Origin: Dactylis glomerata
Taxonomy: Eukaryota > Streptophyta > Magnoliopsida > Poales > Poaceae
Assembly: GCA_007115705.1 (NCBI GenBank)
Contig: QXEO01000234.1
Span: 3,449,663-3,513,662, forward strand
Reading direction: 5' to 3'
DNA: 64,000 nucleotides
A model generated the notes under the pieces. It saw only the letters and a list, made by a program, of their open reading frames with translations, did no database searches and had not been told where the DNA came from. Numbering within the stretch: the stretch's first letter is position 1; each line of letters starts with the position of its first letter. A program made the position numbers and the translations under genes. Below are positions 35,255 to 47,000 of the stretch, one piece after another.

Positions 35255-38200
35255 ATGGACGGTGAAAATGACCCACGCCACCCTGAAGAATTCTTATTTG
35301 GCATGATACGTGAGAATGTCGGCCGAGCAGAAGTCGGCCAAGAAGGTGCCGGAGAAGCTGAACTTGAAGATGATGTTTCGTCGTTTCTTAACCCTTCCGG
35401 TGACGGAATGGAGATAGACACGTTTGACGACGAAGGGCAAACAAACACCGATGCCGAACGACAATTGCAAACAAACGCCGATGGCGAGGTATATAGATTA
35501 GGTTTTGGTGATACGAAGGGAATATGCATATTTGTATTAATGACTTTTTCTTTTTTCAGCCCTCCGGATCGAGCAAATCGTATTCTAAACGAGGTCCGAG
35601 CCAAAAGTTGAGTGCGAATCAGAAGCTGACCATCGATTTAGTATCTCCAGCTGGCAAACCGTTGGAGCCAAAACAGCACGCAACAAAATTTATAAATCAA
35701 TGCGGAGTGATTGTTAGGGACATGATCCCGATCACGGTTCAAGAATGGCACGAGCCAAAGAAGGCACGTCTTGGAGCTACTTTTGTGAACAAAAGATCCA
35801 AGAAAGACCTTTGGAGGAAGCTCATGGAAAATTTCATTCTACCTCTGGAGTACTGCAAGAAGGATGATGATGGAAATAAAATTCCGGGTGGACGTGAAAG
35901 GAGAAGGAGAGTTAAACATTACGCTCTCAAGAAGATGGCTGAAGCATTCCGGGGCTTCAAGAAAATGTTATACGCGAAGTATATCGCGAAAAAGAAAACT
36001 CCAGTGTTCGAAGGAGCATACGAGAAGTTGAGACAACAGTGGCCTGAATTTGTGGCATTCAAGACATCTGAGAGAGCCAAGGAAATGTCCGAAAAAAATA
36101 AGAAAAATGCTGAAAAGAAGGAACATCACCATGTTTTGGGGCCAGGCGGCTACGTGAGAGCAGTGCCCAAGTGGGAATCTATGGAGAATGGATTGAGGAA
36201 TAAAGGAATCACTCCAGGTACAGAGGGATGGCCCGAAAGGGCCAAGCACTGGTGGTACGGACATGGAGGATCGTTAGACCCGGCAACAGGGGAGTGTGTT
36301 CATCGGAAACAGACCTTTACTCCCACAGCAAAACTTGTTAAGGCAATGGAGGATGCTCAAGCGGGATTGATCCGTGTCGACCGAGAGAACGACGAGCTGA
36401 CACACGCCCTCGGGAATCCAGAACACACCGGACGAACAAGAGGCAAAGGCGCCGGTGTTTCATGGAAGGAAGGGTTTTCTCAGCACGAAGATCCGTACGG
36501 TTACAAAAGCCGTAAGAGAAAGAAGGATCGGGAAGCAGATCGGATCGGCAAGGTAGAACGTGAATTAGCCGACATGAAGAGTATGATACATCAACTTAGC
36601 CAGGGAGGCGGATCTCGGCTGCAGGAAGATCCAGCATTGGATCTTAATAGTCAGCGGAGAAGCAGCGTGGCTTCCACGGAGGTCCCAGCTGATGAGCATG
36701 AAGCACCGGGGTCTCGCTACCCCGTGGATGATGTTAGGGAGATGACAAATTGTGAGCTACATCAGCCAATGAAGAACGTGACCATCAAGGTGGCGAGCGG
36801 CGACGCTTTACCTTGTCTACCTGAAGCACTCCACCATGGGAACCCGATACCGGCTGGCTATGCTCGTGTCTCGGTGCTTGACATAGTCAGCTCGTTCGAG
36901 GACCTAGATCTTGATTTTGCTACACCTGAAGGGGATCGGAGACTTGGAGATGTCAAGCGCCAAATCGTTTTATGGCAAAAGAAATACATCAAGTTTCCAG
37001 GATCAGCGCCAAGGCCACCGACTCCGAGGAATCCAAGTCCACCCTCCCCCGGTGAACGTCGTCCACCTACGCCGCCCCCGAGTCCACCTCGAGCGCCGCG
37101 TCAGCCGACGCCACCCCCGAGTCCACCTCCAGCGCCGCGTCAGCCGACGCCACCCCCGAGTCCACCTCGGGCGCCACGTCAGCAGACGCCGTCCCCCAGT
37201 GCACCTCCCGCGCGTCAGCCAACGCCGTCCCCCAGTGCACCTCCCGCGCGTCAGCCAACGCCGTCCCCCAGTGCACCTCCCGCGCGTCAGCCAACGCCGT
37301 CCCCCAGTGCACCTCCAGCGCGTCAGGCGAAGCCTCCCCCCAATACTACTCAGACGGGGAAAAGCGGAGTAGGTCTGCTATGGTTAGTACTACTGATAAG
37401 GTAGTACATAAGACCACGAAGATACCAGAGCCATCACTAAAGCCTCTTCCCAAGAGAGCTTATGACCGGACTACCGAGGAAAACGAGGCGATAGTACGCG
37501 CCGAAGTGAAGGCATTTCTTGCACCGAAAGTGCCTGAGCCCAAGCCGACATACACGCAGAAACAAAAGGACTGGGCTTATGCTATGCTTACTGCAGAGCC
37601 CCAATATAAGATGAATCTGCCATCAGACTATAAACGCGAAATTGAAAGGCAAAGTGACTTGGCCAAGGCAAAAAGAAGCGGGAAACAAATTCCCCAGCTT
37701 GGAGAACAGAAGAATCAATCGGTCGCCCCGCTCATAGTCGGCCCCCTCGATATCGATACGTCCTTCAGAGCCGATTTGGAAGAGGACCGATTGTTATTGG
37801 ACCCCAGAGTAGTAGCAGCTGCACAACTATTGGGTTTAACTGTAAGGGAGGCAAAACAGAACGCGGCCCTCTTGAATGTGCCTCTTCTACTTATGTTAGG
37901 CCTTGAAGAAGCGCCACTGGGAGAGGTAGTAGAGCAATATGTACTGGGGGGGGCCTCTGATCAAGCCTGAGGATGAACGCGGTCTATCAACACATATGCG
38001 AAATCTGCTCGGCTGGTACAAGGCGCATATACAAAAAAAGGACTTCAAACGTTGGATCCTCTTGGACGTTAGAGAGGAGCATTACTTCAAAAGATACATG
38101 GTACATATTCCAATGGACGAATTGTTTCACATATTCAATCAGCGCGATCTCGACAAGTCTACCATCAGTTGCTATTGTCTGTAAGTGATTTATATTCAAG

Positions 38201-39137
38201 TATCTAGCTAAGCTCGTTCATTGCCTATATATCTTCATTAACTATATGATTTCTGTATGCTATTATGCAGATTTAAGATGTTTGAATGCAAACAAAAGGG
38301 AATCCATGACGTTGGGTTCATTGACCCATATATCATTAATGAAAGGATGTTAAAAGATTTCCCCAGAGACGTGGAGAGGGACCTCTTCAGATTTTTTTTG
38401 AAGCAAAGTCTTAAAAGAGAACTTCTCTTTCCTTACAACTTCAAGTGAGTGTTTCTATCTTCTAGACATTCATTTTTGCTTACTCGATGTTAAGTGTAAT
38501 TGATGAGTTATGCATGCGTGTCTGCAGTTTCCACTGGATTCTGCTAAAGATTCAATTGGACACATCAACTGTTCATATCTTGGACTCATTGGATAAGCCC
38601 GACGTCCTGTTTAGCGACATGAAAGAAATGCTGCAAAAGTAATTTCAATCATTACCCGACTATATCAGCTCCTTTCATTAATTTGCTGATATGAAGTATT
38701 TAATAACTCATTTGCTCATTTTCTTTGCCCTGTAGAGTTTGGACACGTTTCAGAAGGTCGGTAACAGGTGAATTCAAAGAACATCTAACTTTTAAAAAGA
38801 AAAAGGGTTTGACGCAACCACCGGGGACCAATCTCTGTGGATTCTACGTCTGCGAGTTCATCCGGTGGTATACCAGTGAGCGGAGAGCACATTCCACGGA
38901 CTTTGATGTACGTAAATAATATTCACAGTTTTCTTTTATTATAATCATTTGTGTTGAGTTTCATCCAACTTATATATATCCATATCGATCTTCTTAAAGT
39001 TGTATGTGATGCGGGAGAAGCTCGTACCAACCCAGCGCCTAAAAGCAATTCAAGAGGAGCTGGCAGGATTCATCATGAGGGAGGTCCTCGATCCGAAAGG
39101 AGAACACTATGTGGAGGACGAAGAACGCTATTTGTAA
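35255..39137 (+). pseudogene. CACTA-1 ORF2: Ptta/En/Spm-like protein with Pro-rich repeat and Ulp1-like protease; two frameshifts
   Basis: Exons 35255-35488, 35560-38180, 38271-38444, 38528-38638, 38736-38907 and 39000-39137, all GT-AG. Order: an acidic N-terminus; a plant Ptta/En/Spm domain (Transposase_24-like; ALKKMAEAFRGFKK, SEKNKKNAEKK, GPGGYVRAVPKWE); a coiled-coil-like stretch (IGKVERELADMKSMI); proline-rich 12-residue repeats of the type TPSPSAPPARQP, about eight copies; then a C-terminal Ulp1/C48 protease with His in FHWILL, Asp in HILDSLDK and Cys in GTNLCGFYVCEF. Ulp1 proteases cleave SUMO-type conjugates; the target here is unknown. The frame breaks at a C run near 37336-37341 and at eight G (37946-37953), otherwise coding is well kept. 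Either recent decay or sequencing error at homopolymers. Start chosen as the first ATG after the splice acceptor at 35247. Confidence 0.8.
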
Positions 39138-39394
39138 TTTAGTGATCTCCATGTAACTTAGTTTGTTTTGAAACTTGTTTGAAAAATAGTTGTACATACA
39201 CTTGTTTGAAATTGTAGTATATACAGTCGCAAGACATCGTATAATATTATATATGCATGCACCAACATGTAATGTGTATGTACTAGTCGTAGAATATAGG
39301 TACGGAAACTCGTTTGAAATTCAAATGAACCCTAATTAAGCATAAACCCTAAACCTATAATCTGAAACAGCAATAAAAATAAAAACAAAAACAG

Positions 39395-39600
39395 AACACT
39401 TTAGTCCCGGTTCTCATTACGAACCGGGACTAAAGGTCCCCGAGACGGCTCACCCAGCCTTGCCCACGTGGACGGCCATTAGTCCCGGTTCGTTTGCAAC
39501 CGGGACTAAAGGCTGAGGGCCTTTAATCGCGCTTTGCTAGTCCCGGTTTGGAAACCGGGACTAAAGGCCGTTACAGACCGGGATTAATGGCCCTTTTTCC
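39395..39600. repeat. Right subterminal repeats of CACTA-1
   Basis: About seven TTTAGTCCCGG-type sites in both orientations, ending in the terminal inverted repeat. Confidence 0.85.
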
Positions 39601-40285
39601 ACCGGTGAGACCACCCAAACCGCAACGAAGAATTCCTGAATTTCACAACATATGACTTTGGTTTTGCTACTACAATCATCCATGATTGGACCATGACCAC
39701 AACAACCAATCCCAACGATACACTCATCGCACGTGTGCAAGGCACGCACATCCAAGCTGGCACCACAAAATTTAACAGCTGGTACATTTCGCAGAACATA
39801 GTGTTCCAGAGCGGCGGGTAAGATGTTTTATACACCTACATGACTAATTGAATTCATGGTACATCTGTCCTGATTTATCGGTTTCAGCATAAAAATCTTT
39901 TAGAATATCACTTGTGGTAACGTGATTATCTTTGACCACTTATTAATTAAACCCGACTTAGGTTTGTTAGATGGAATGGTGCCATTATTTTATCACTAAA
40001 AATTGGCGTATTACAATTTCCTTTTTAATATCTTACGTACATTCTTACTCAGAAGTAATGATCATGGTTGTATAATGGATATATGTGCAAATTCAGTAAA
40101 GCACTCTATTTCAAAATAGAGGGGCATTATTTTGTTGATCCGAGTTTTACAATCTCATACCAACCACAAGATATAGACAATTGATTATCATCTTTCTCAT
40201 CTCTATATTAGAATGATACTAAAAATATGATCCAAAAAGTATATATAATAATAAATATGCAAATATTATTTCTGGAATTAATATA

Positions 40286-40338
40286 CATTGTGTCTCTGTG
40301 TGTGTGTGTCTGTGTGAGTGTGTGTGTGTGTGTCTGTG
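40286..40338. repeat. TG-rich microsatellite
   Basis: Interrupted (TG)n with CTG and GAG variants, inside the dirigent intron. Likely length-polymorphic. Confidence 0.85.
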
Positions 40339-40879
40339 ATTGATTAGAGGAGTTTTTTCCACTATAACCATCCTGCATACTAATAAAATGTGATGGCATT
40401 GATTGGTAAATACCGTTGACGAGTAAACTCGTCGATGAGTAGATCACAAGTCCATCCATATGTTCAAATAGTTCATCATTTTGTGCATACTATCATGTAA
40501 ATTTTAAGTGTTGGATATTGTTGTACTTTATACATGTATTCTAGAGTAATTCATATATAGAGAATGGATAGAGTATTCATTCTAACATCCTTGTTGGATG
40601 GATATACAGTTATATGTTATGCTAACCTTTGGCAAAATGTGTGATGTCTCCATGTGAAATAGGTTTGCAGGGTCCACGCTTCAGGTGATGGGGACATTAA
40701 CTGAGAACAGTGTCGGGCAGTGGTCTATTGTCGGCGGGACGGGAGAATTTACGTTGGCCCAGGGTATTATCAACTACAAGATCGATCCGGCTTCTAACAA
40801 GGATGATGCTATTAGAGAACTTGATATCCGTATTTTCTATGACAAGGATGCCTTAAAAGTGGTAAGTAGCAGTGTATGA

Positions 40880-41754
40880 CGGGTTATAGCCTTGCATGTA
40901 AATAGCTGGCATCTGTTTTCAACTAAACCAGTTTGAACTTAGTCTTAATGACATGGGAGCTTACTCTGATTCCGAAACTTCAACCTGCAAGAGTAACTTG
41001 CAAGGTTGAAACTAGTGCATGGAATTTTGTTTCTGTGGTTAAAAGTATATTTAGCACTTTGGTCAGATTAAAGTTTTTAGTTATCGCCTTGAGATTTTAT
41101 CGCACAAATTTGAAGAAAAAAATCATATATATATATATATATAACTTGATTAGTTTAGGTAACAATTATAACCTTATTGAGGATTTGACTTGGCAGTCTA
41201 ACTAACCTCATGCGACATGCTTATGTTGTGTAGATATATGCGTGCAAGCTCTTCATATAATAAATATTAATCACCTTTGTTTTACTTCACTTTATGCAGT
41301 CTCGTGATGGTGCATTACGCCTGGTGCAAAACTAAATCATTGGAAAGTTGGCCGTATGGAAATAATGTGAGTTCATGGAGCTTGCCATCTGATCAAGTGC
41401 TCCATCGTGGCATTTCTAGTACAAGTGTGGTCAATGTCCTATGTTATTTGATGCATTGAGAGTGTGTCAAATATGCCACCTTTTCTTTATTTTCAGTTCA
41501 AATAAGGCTTGGGTTTCTGTGATGGAATTGTTGATCCCAAATCCAAGCCCCATTTGGTTCGTTCTTGTCCATGTAACGTGTGATTGTTCCATATGTTGGA
41601 CCTCCTCTTATGGATATTGTTCCGGAATGAAATATATCTACCTTGGTAAAATAATTGTTCTGAAATAGATCTACGTGGGCAGTTATGTTATATTACATGA
41701 CCGCTTACTGAACCTTCCATGAAAAACCATGGCTCCTTCCTCAGTGCCTTAGTT
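40880..41754 (+). other. 3' flank of the dirigent gene
   Basis: Possible last intron (40862-41299) and alternative terminal exon from 41300, stop at 41333-41335. An (AT)n run is at 41129-41143. No other gene seen; 41336-41670 may be 3' UTR. Confidence 0.45.
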
Positions 41755-42425
41755 ACTTTTTTTCAGAATAGGGAATCCCCGGCCTTTGCACCGGGAGATG
41801 CACACAGCCATTTTATCGCAAAGTTTTAGTATTACGTTTTACAAATTATAGGTCACATAGGATTGATACAAAGATCAGCCATCTAAAAATGAAGAAATAA
41901 TAGTATCTAGACATCCTACAATCTCCTAGAATGCCGCTAGCCACCATGGCTGTGTATATCATTTGTTGCTGTCAATAAATAGTTGCATCCAGAAACCATA
42001 AGCCCCCCTTGATCCTCTAGGAGCAAGAGAGACCATAGTTGGATCCGATACGTCACCATATGGATAATCTACAAGAAAATTGAATCTCCAACAGTGTTAA
42101 AAATAATGTTATTCCTACATCTCCATATCGATCAAACTAAAGCAAAAACAACAATGCATAATCCATCTTTTGTTTTTTTATCTAAAAATCTTTTGTTTTT
42201 TTGTCAATGACATTTCACAAATTCCCAAATATATTTTTGATATTGGTCGGAGGTGGAATATTTTATGTTAAGTGGACAATGCGCCAAACAACTTTTGCAA
42301 AAGGACATGAAAGAAATAGATGTTCTACCATTTCATCTGAATCACAAAAGCAACATTTATTACACCCCTTCCATTGTCTCTCAATCAAATTATCTTTGGT
42401 GGGGAGAATTTTTTCGTTGATGAAC
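41755..42425 (-). mobile_element. 5'-truncated LINE with RT zinc-binding remnant
   Basis: A T run at 41755-41763 is the minus-strand poly-A end. On the minus strand, around 42400-42290, a frame reads CNKCCFCDSDEMVEHLF and SCPFAKVVWRIV, the zinc-binding region (zf-RVT) found near the end of plant LINE reverse transcriptases. Stops follow. The left-end match to 18890-19640 shows the same family. Confidence 0.7.
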
Positions 42426-42521
42426 CGCGCAGTGATCTTCTTGCTCCCTGCCCCCGCCGCGTTCAGCTACCAGGGCTGCTTGGCGCGGCACGGCGGCTTG
42501 GGTTTAGGTTAGGGTTCGTAG
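42424..42521 (+). other. Host-like fragment continuing at 59544
   Basis: GC-rich piece homologous to the minus strand of about 24940-25050. It is separated from its continuation (59544 onward) by the hAT element and CACTA-2. Confidence 0.45.
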
Positions 42522-42784
42522 TCAGGATGCAGGTGGGTGCGGGCTACCCGCGGCGCCCACTACCCAAGCCCACATAATACGTTAAGCGGATACCCGTGGG
42601 CAAGCATCAAAATGAAAGGGGATAAGTGGGTAATCCCACTTCCTGCATCATCCCACATATATCCGTCTAGGTCACGAATAGGCGTAAACATAAAAAGCTA
42701 CAAAGCGTCACCGGCTATGTCCGTCATGCCATTTGCTAAAATTATAGCAATGAATTTGCGGGCATATCACTAGTGGAGACAGGC

Positions 42785-42955
42785 TCTTTAGTCCCGGTTT
42801 GCAAACCGGGACTACAGAGGCGGGACTAAAGGCTAACCCTTTAGTCCCGGCCCGGTTGCCAGCCGGGACTAGAGGGTGCCCACGTGGGCGCCTCGGAGCG
42901 CTTCCAGGGCTAGGACCTTTAGTCCCGGTTTGTAACACGGACCGGGACTAAAGGT
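42785..42955. repeat. Subterminal repeats, left end of CACTA-2
   Basis: About six TTTAGTCCCGG-type sites in both orientations. Confidence 0.85.
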
Positions 42956-43836
42956 CATCTACAGATTTTGTTTTTTGCTTTAGGGTTTTAGGGTTTAGGT
43001 GTTCGGGGGAATTATTTTTGTTGTATATTATTTTATTCTTTCATTTAAAAACACTTTTCATATAAATCTACGCATACATGTTAGTGCATATATATGTAAG
43101 ATAACTTATCTTACGATCGAGTATATATATACAATTATATGGAGATAACAATTATCGGGACTAGAGCCCGTCTATTCGATTACATAGACCAACATCAGTA
43201 ATGGCTCCTTGCTACACTAAATGTTCCTTTATCATCTATAAGTTCTGTCCTCAAAAAGGACGCTAGCTCCTCTCCAACAGCGATCGCGCGTTGCTCTGGT
43301 AGGTACTTCTCCCGCATGGCCATGTACTATATAAGAAGAGGAGATGAATATGAATGTCAATCATGATAACAAAGAATGACGGGTAAAAATAAAGGTGTGA
43401 ATGTTTATTGCTTACGTCGTATCTGTAATCCTTGTGCTCAGAGGTAAACGTGCGAATGGACTCGCAAACGTAGTATCCACATAGATGCGTCCCCCGTGGC
43501 TGCTGGTCGCACTTTACGAGAATAGAATATAATCAAAATAATAATCTAGCATCATCAATGTATTGAAAATAGAAGTATATCGTACTACTTACCTGAACCG
43601 CTCTAAAGGTCAGCTTCTCATGCTCGATACCATCAGTCACGCACTTGAACCGCTTCCAAACCCTGCCCGATAAGGAAAATGATTTGCTAAGTTTTCCATT
43701 ACTTGATATATCAGAAAATCATCAAAAGAGACCGATAGAGCGCAAGAATGATTGAAATTGCCCTTGGAGCATGTCCTGCAGGCTTTGAAACTGTTCCAAG
43801 GGTCTCGATAATGGGTCGAAGACATCAACTCTTCCC

Positions 43837-44068
43837 TTATTAATTTGAATGTCCAACAGAATCCAGTGATAGCTGCACATAGAGTCGCGCTATTTGACTT
43901 CCTGGGTGCAGAATAGTTATTCTGCACCCGGACCGATCCAGCGAGCCGCACCTTATTAATTTGAATGTCCAACAGAATCCAATAATAGCTGCACATAGAG
44001 TCGCGCTATTTGACTCCCTGGGTGCAGAATAGTTATTCTGCACCCGGACCGATCCAGCGAGCCGCACC
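43837..44068. repeat. 116-bp tandem duplication across a transposon end
   Basis: Two copies (about 43837-43952 and 43953-44068) differing at only a few bases. Each contains the start of the Ulp1 histidine exon plus the first 70 bases of the Mutator-like element, so it arose after that insertion. Confidence 0.85.
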
Positions 44069-47000
44069 GTTTGCTCGTTCCGCGTCCGCGCACCATATCC
44101 ATCCCGCCCACGTCTGCATGCGAGTTGCGAGGTAATTTTACGGCACTCATTCAAAACCTCCGCAGGAACTGCATGTGACGTAAGATTTTGCATTGTGCAG
44201 TGTAACTTTACACCATCGTACATGATGCATGCGAGGTAAATCCAACCAACTTTTTATACACTCAAATTCATACCATGAGCTATGCATGTGAAGTGCAAAT
44301 CAGTAACACAATTTTACATCGCATCCAAAAATAAGCTGATTTAATTAGTTTGTCAGAAAAGGCATGTTTGAGCAAACTGCAAACATAATCATATTTGGAA
44401 CATAAGAATTTCACAGAAACACCATAATTTCTTCTGGCGTTCCAAAAGAGGGCTTTAAGAGCAACTAGTTACAATTTACTTCTGTCAATCACCACTGATT
44501 ACTCCCATAATCATTTAACTGTCTTGCCGCTAGCTCCTGCAATCCCTCCATATAATAACTAGAATCTCATCGCTTTTTTCAAGGTTTATTACTTCTGGCT
44601 GCCACTAAATTTTCTCAGGCACCTTGTGTTAGCCAGCTAGTCTACACGGAAGCAGTGCCGGAGAGAACTGTCTGGTACACAGGCGTAACCGCACAGGCGC
44701 CACTCCATTGGTGGCTTGAGGCCATCGGTGTGGATGGGAGCTCCCGGCATCTCCAGCACCTGTCCGATGAGGACATGTTGTAAGGCAAGCAATTGGTATT
44801 GTCTCTATGCTTCCCGTTGTCAGCCTAGCAATTCAAACAGATGTCATCACAGGATCAGATCACTTACACAACCAATAAGCAAAATATCAATCAGGAAGTA
44901 ATTACTGGCAAAACCCTCAAATGAAACATAGGAACACAACCTGAACTATTGGATTAAGACTTGAGCTCATCTCAGGCCACACAAGGCCAACAGAAATAGG
45001 ACTGCAATATATCAGCTCCCACACCCGCACTAACCATTGACACTAACACACAGCAATATACAAACCTCTAGACAAGAACTTATTGGAATCTGATATCTTA
45101 TTAGACTTCCCCACAGTAAGATGCAAGAATCAAAACTAACAAAATAGCAGGCTACAGTAGGAGGAAGTACGAAAAAATGAAAAACATAAAATTACTATAA
45201 TAGATCAGAGTAGTTTGCAGGCTTGCAGCTGCCTTGTGAGAGACGTTCATAGATACTCATGAATAATTGTAGATAAGGTGTTGTTCGCTGAGCCATAGTA
45301 TGCTAAAAACACTCAGAATAGGCACAAGTTCACATCGATTCAGCACTTGCAATTGTACACTTAAAAAATGCACAAAGGATCTTAGTGATCGACCTTTTGT
45401 ACTGCTGCAACTCCAGCATATATGTTCTATATCGAATCTGTACCTAGCACCATTAGAACTTCGTAGTCCTCAAACAACTGCCCATCACCAAAAAAAATCT
45501 CAACTGGAAAATGGTCATTTATATAACAACATCTGAAGACCTTATACCATTTGCATCACAATGATAAGAAAACAAGAGGACTGCAATACTATTTCTCTAT
45601 CCAATCCAAAAGAGCTTTGATGTAAAAAATGGTCATCTGATGTAATAAGCTTATGCATCTATGCAATAGTTTTATCGTTTGAACATGAAACTACATTTCC
45701 TAGATGGCAAACTCATCACGTAAAAAAATTACCATATGATGTAATAAACTTAAGTGAGTAGACACAAGTTACACAGCACGAATACAAAAAAATACACAAG
45801 CTAGTACCTTATACATACCCCTCAAGCTTAACCCCACCTTTCTTGCAGTTTGGAGGGCGAGAAAATCCAACATAAGCAATGTAGACATGGAAACCTGCAA
45901 GTAATATGCCCATAAGGCAATGTCAGTGATACGTACTATCTACAAATCATATAGGACTTATCTAAACGTATGTTTGAACAATCAAGAAAAATTAACATGT
46001 ATTTATTTCTAGAACGTGCATAAACAGAAGTTAAATCTACAAGTAACTGGGATCTTGACAAATAGGATTTCGTTTCAGACATGAAGTCTCGATGTATTTA
46101 TTATAATTTTGGGATCGTAAGCTTAGAAGTATCGCCAGCTAGCAAACCACAGGCGCAAGGGCCATATAATTGGTACAAGGATATGCCGACAAGCATACTG
46201 GGAAGGCTTCTGTTTCTAATCCATGGAAAATAATAGTGGGTAATTAGAACTATCCATTACAGGGTAAATTAATTTGTGAAAGCTAAACCTCAAAGAACCA
46301 ATTGGTGGGTTGTACAACAGGACATCATTACCAGCAGCGTGTTTTGCCTCATTGCTAGTTCTGAATGAAAAAAATGACCAGACAGGAACGGGCTACCATC
46401 GTACTATCCGTGCAGTGACTAAGTAATTGTACAGATTACTTTCTTCAAGAAAATCCTACAATTTGTCATCTATTTAATTCCTCAAAGAGTATGTGCAGTG
46501 GTTACGTAATTATACAGATAACTTTCTTCAAGAACTTGCCTCAAAAGGAGGTCAAGTTTGCAATGATCGAATTTGCGATTCGTATTACTCTTCATCTTTT
46601 TTGGGGGTTATCTTTAGTACAATTTGGAAATGCGTTAGCAAATGATAACTTGAAGTATCCTGCATAACGTATTGTCTGAAAAAATTGACTGTGAAACCAT
46701 CTGATGACTGATTTTGCTAATTTGATGATGGATGCAAACAAATCCTGTTCAAGTAGTGATTAATTTCGTTTTGGTTCCCTCCTGTTATCCTATCTTTTTA
46801 TTTTGCACAGACCGTTCCAGGTAAAATCACTATAGCCAGGATACATGTAGATGAACAGTCTATGAGGTTCAGATAAGAGGAATAAACAGAACCTGCTGAT
46901 CAAGTTCAGAGGAGTCTTACATCAATTATGTAAATCAACTAATTTATCCTAAACGTTAGAACATATGACAGACTGCACAAATCCACTTGAAATCAGAATG

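Larger units (their letters stand above)
28218..39607 (+). mobile_element. CACTA-1, complete Caspar-like CACTA transposon
   Basis: 11,390 bp, with ends CACTAGTGGAAAAAG and, reading in from the right, CACCGGTGGAAAAAG. The 3-bp duplication AGA flanks it (28215-28217, 39608-39610). Subterminal TTTAGTCCCGG repeats in both orientations fill 28250-28500 and 39395-39600. It carries a transposase gene (+), an antisense small gene, a central repeat array and a second multi-exon gene (+). The transposase has one stop and ORF2 has two frameshifts, so this copy is probably not autonomous as written, but decay is light. Confidence 0.95.
28060..40879 (+). pseudogene. Dirigent-domain secreted protein gene, split by CACTA-1
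   Basis: Coding pieces 28060-28217 and 39611-39817 form exon 1 once CACTA-1 and one AGA duplication are discounted; exon 2 runs 40663-40879 after a GT-AG intron (39818-40662). The frame is continuous across the insertion point and the splice. The product would be about 193 residues: a signal peptide (hydrophobic residues 8-24), then a dirigent-type beta-barrel (PF03018) with FTTYDFGF, IHDWT, GSTLQVMGTL and IVGGTGEFTLAQG. This resembles the N-terminal domain of grass dirigent-jacalin proteins; dirigent proteins steer phenoxy-radical coupling or act in defence. Exon 2 may instead be spliced at 40861 to 41300-41335, changing the last residues. No jacalin domain was found. With the transposon present the frame reads into CACTA sequence and stops after about 94 codons, so the allele is disrupted unless CACTA-1 excises. 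Confidence 0.85.

Noticed and set aside
36911..37372. Second-frame Arg/His/Val-rich ORF over the proline repeat
   Set aside because: Shadow of the repeat in another phase of ORF2; no start context or domain.
41300..41670. Possible jacalin domain following the dirigent domain
   Set aside because: No jacalin-type GPWGG or similar motif in any frame; the downstream sequence looks like 3' UTR.
43840..44223. 127-codon minus-strand frame
   Set aside because: It runs through the 116-bp tandem duplication and transposon end; its internal repeat is a product of the duplication, not a protein family.
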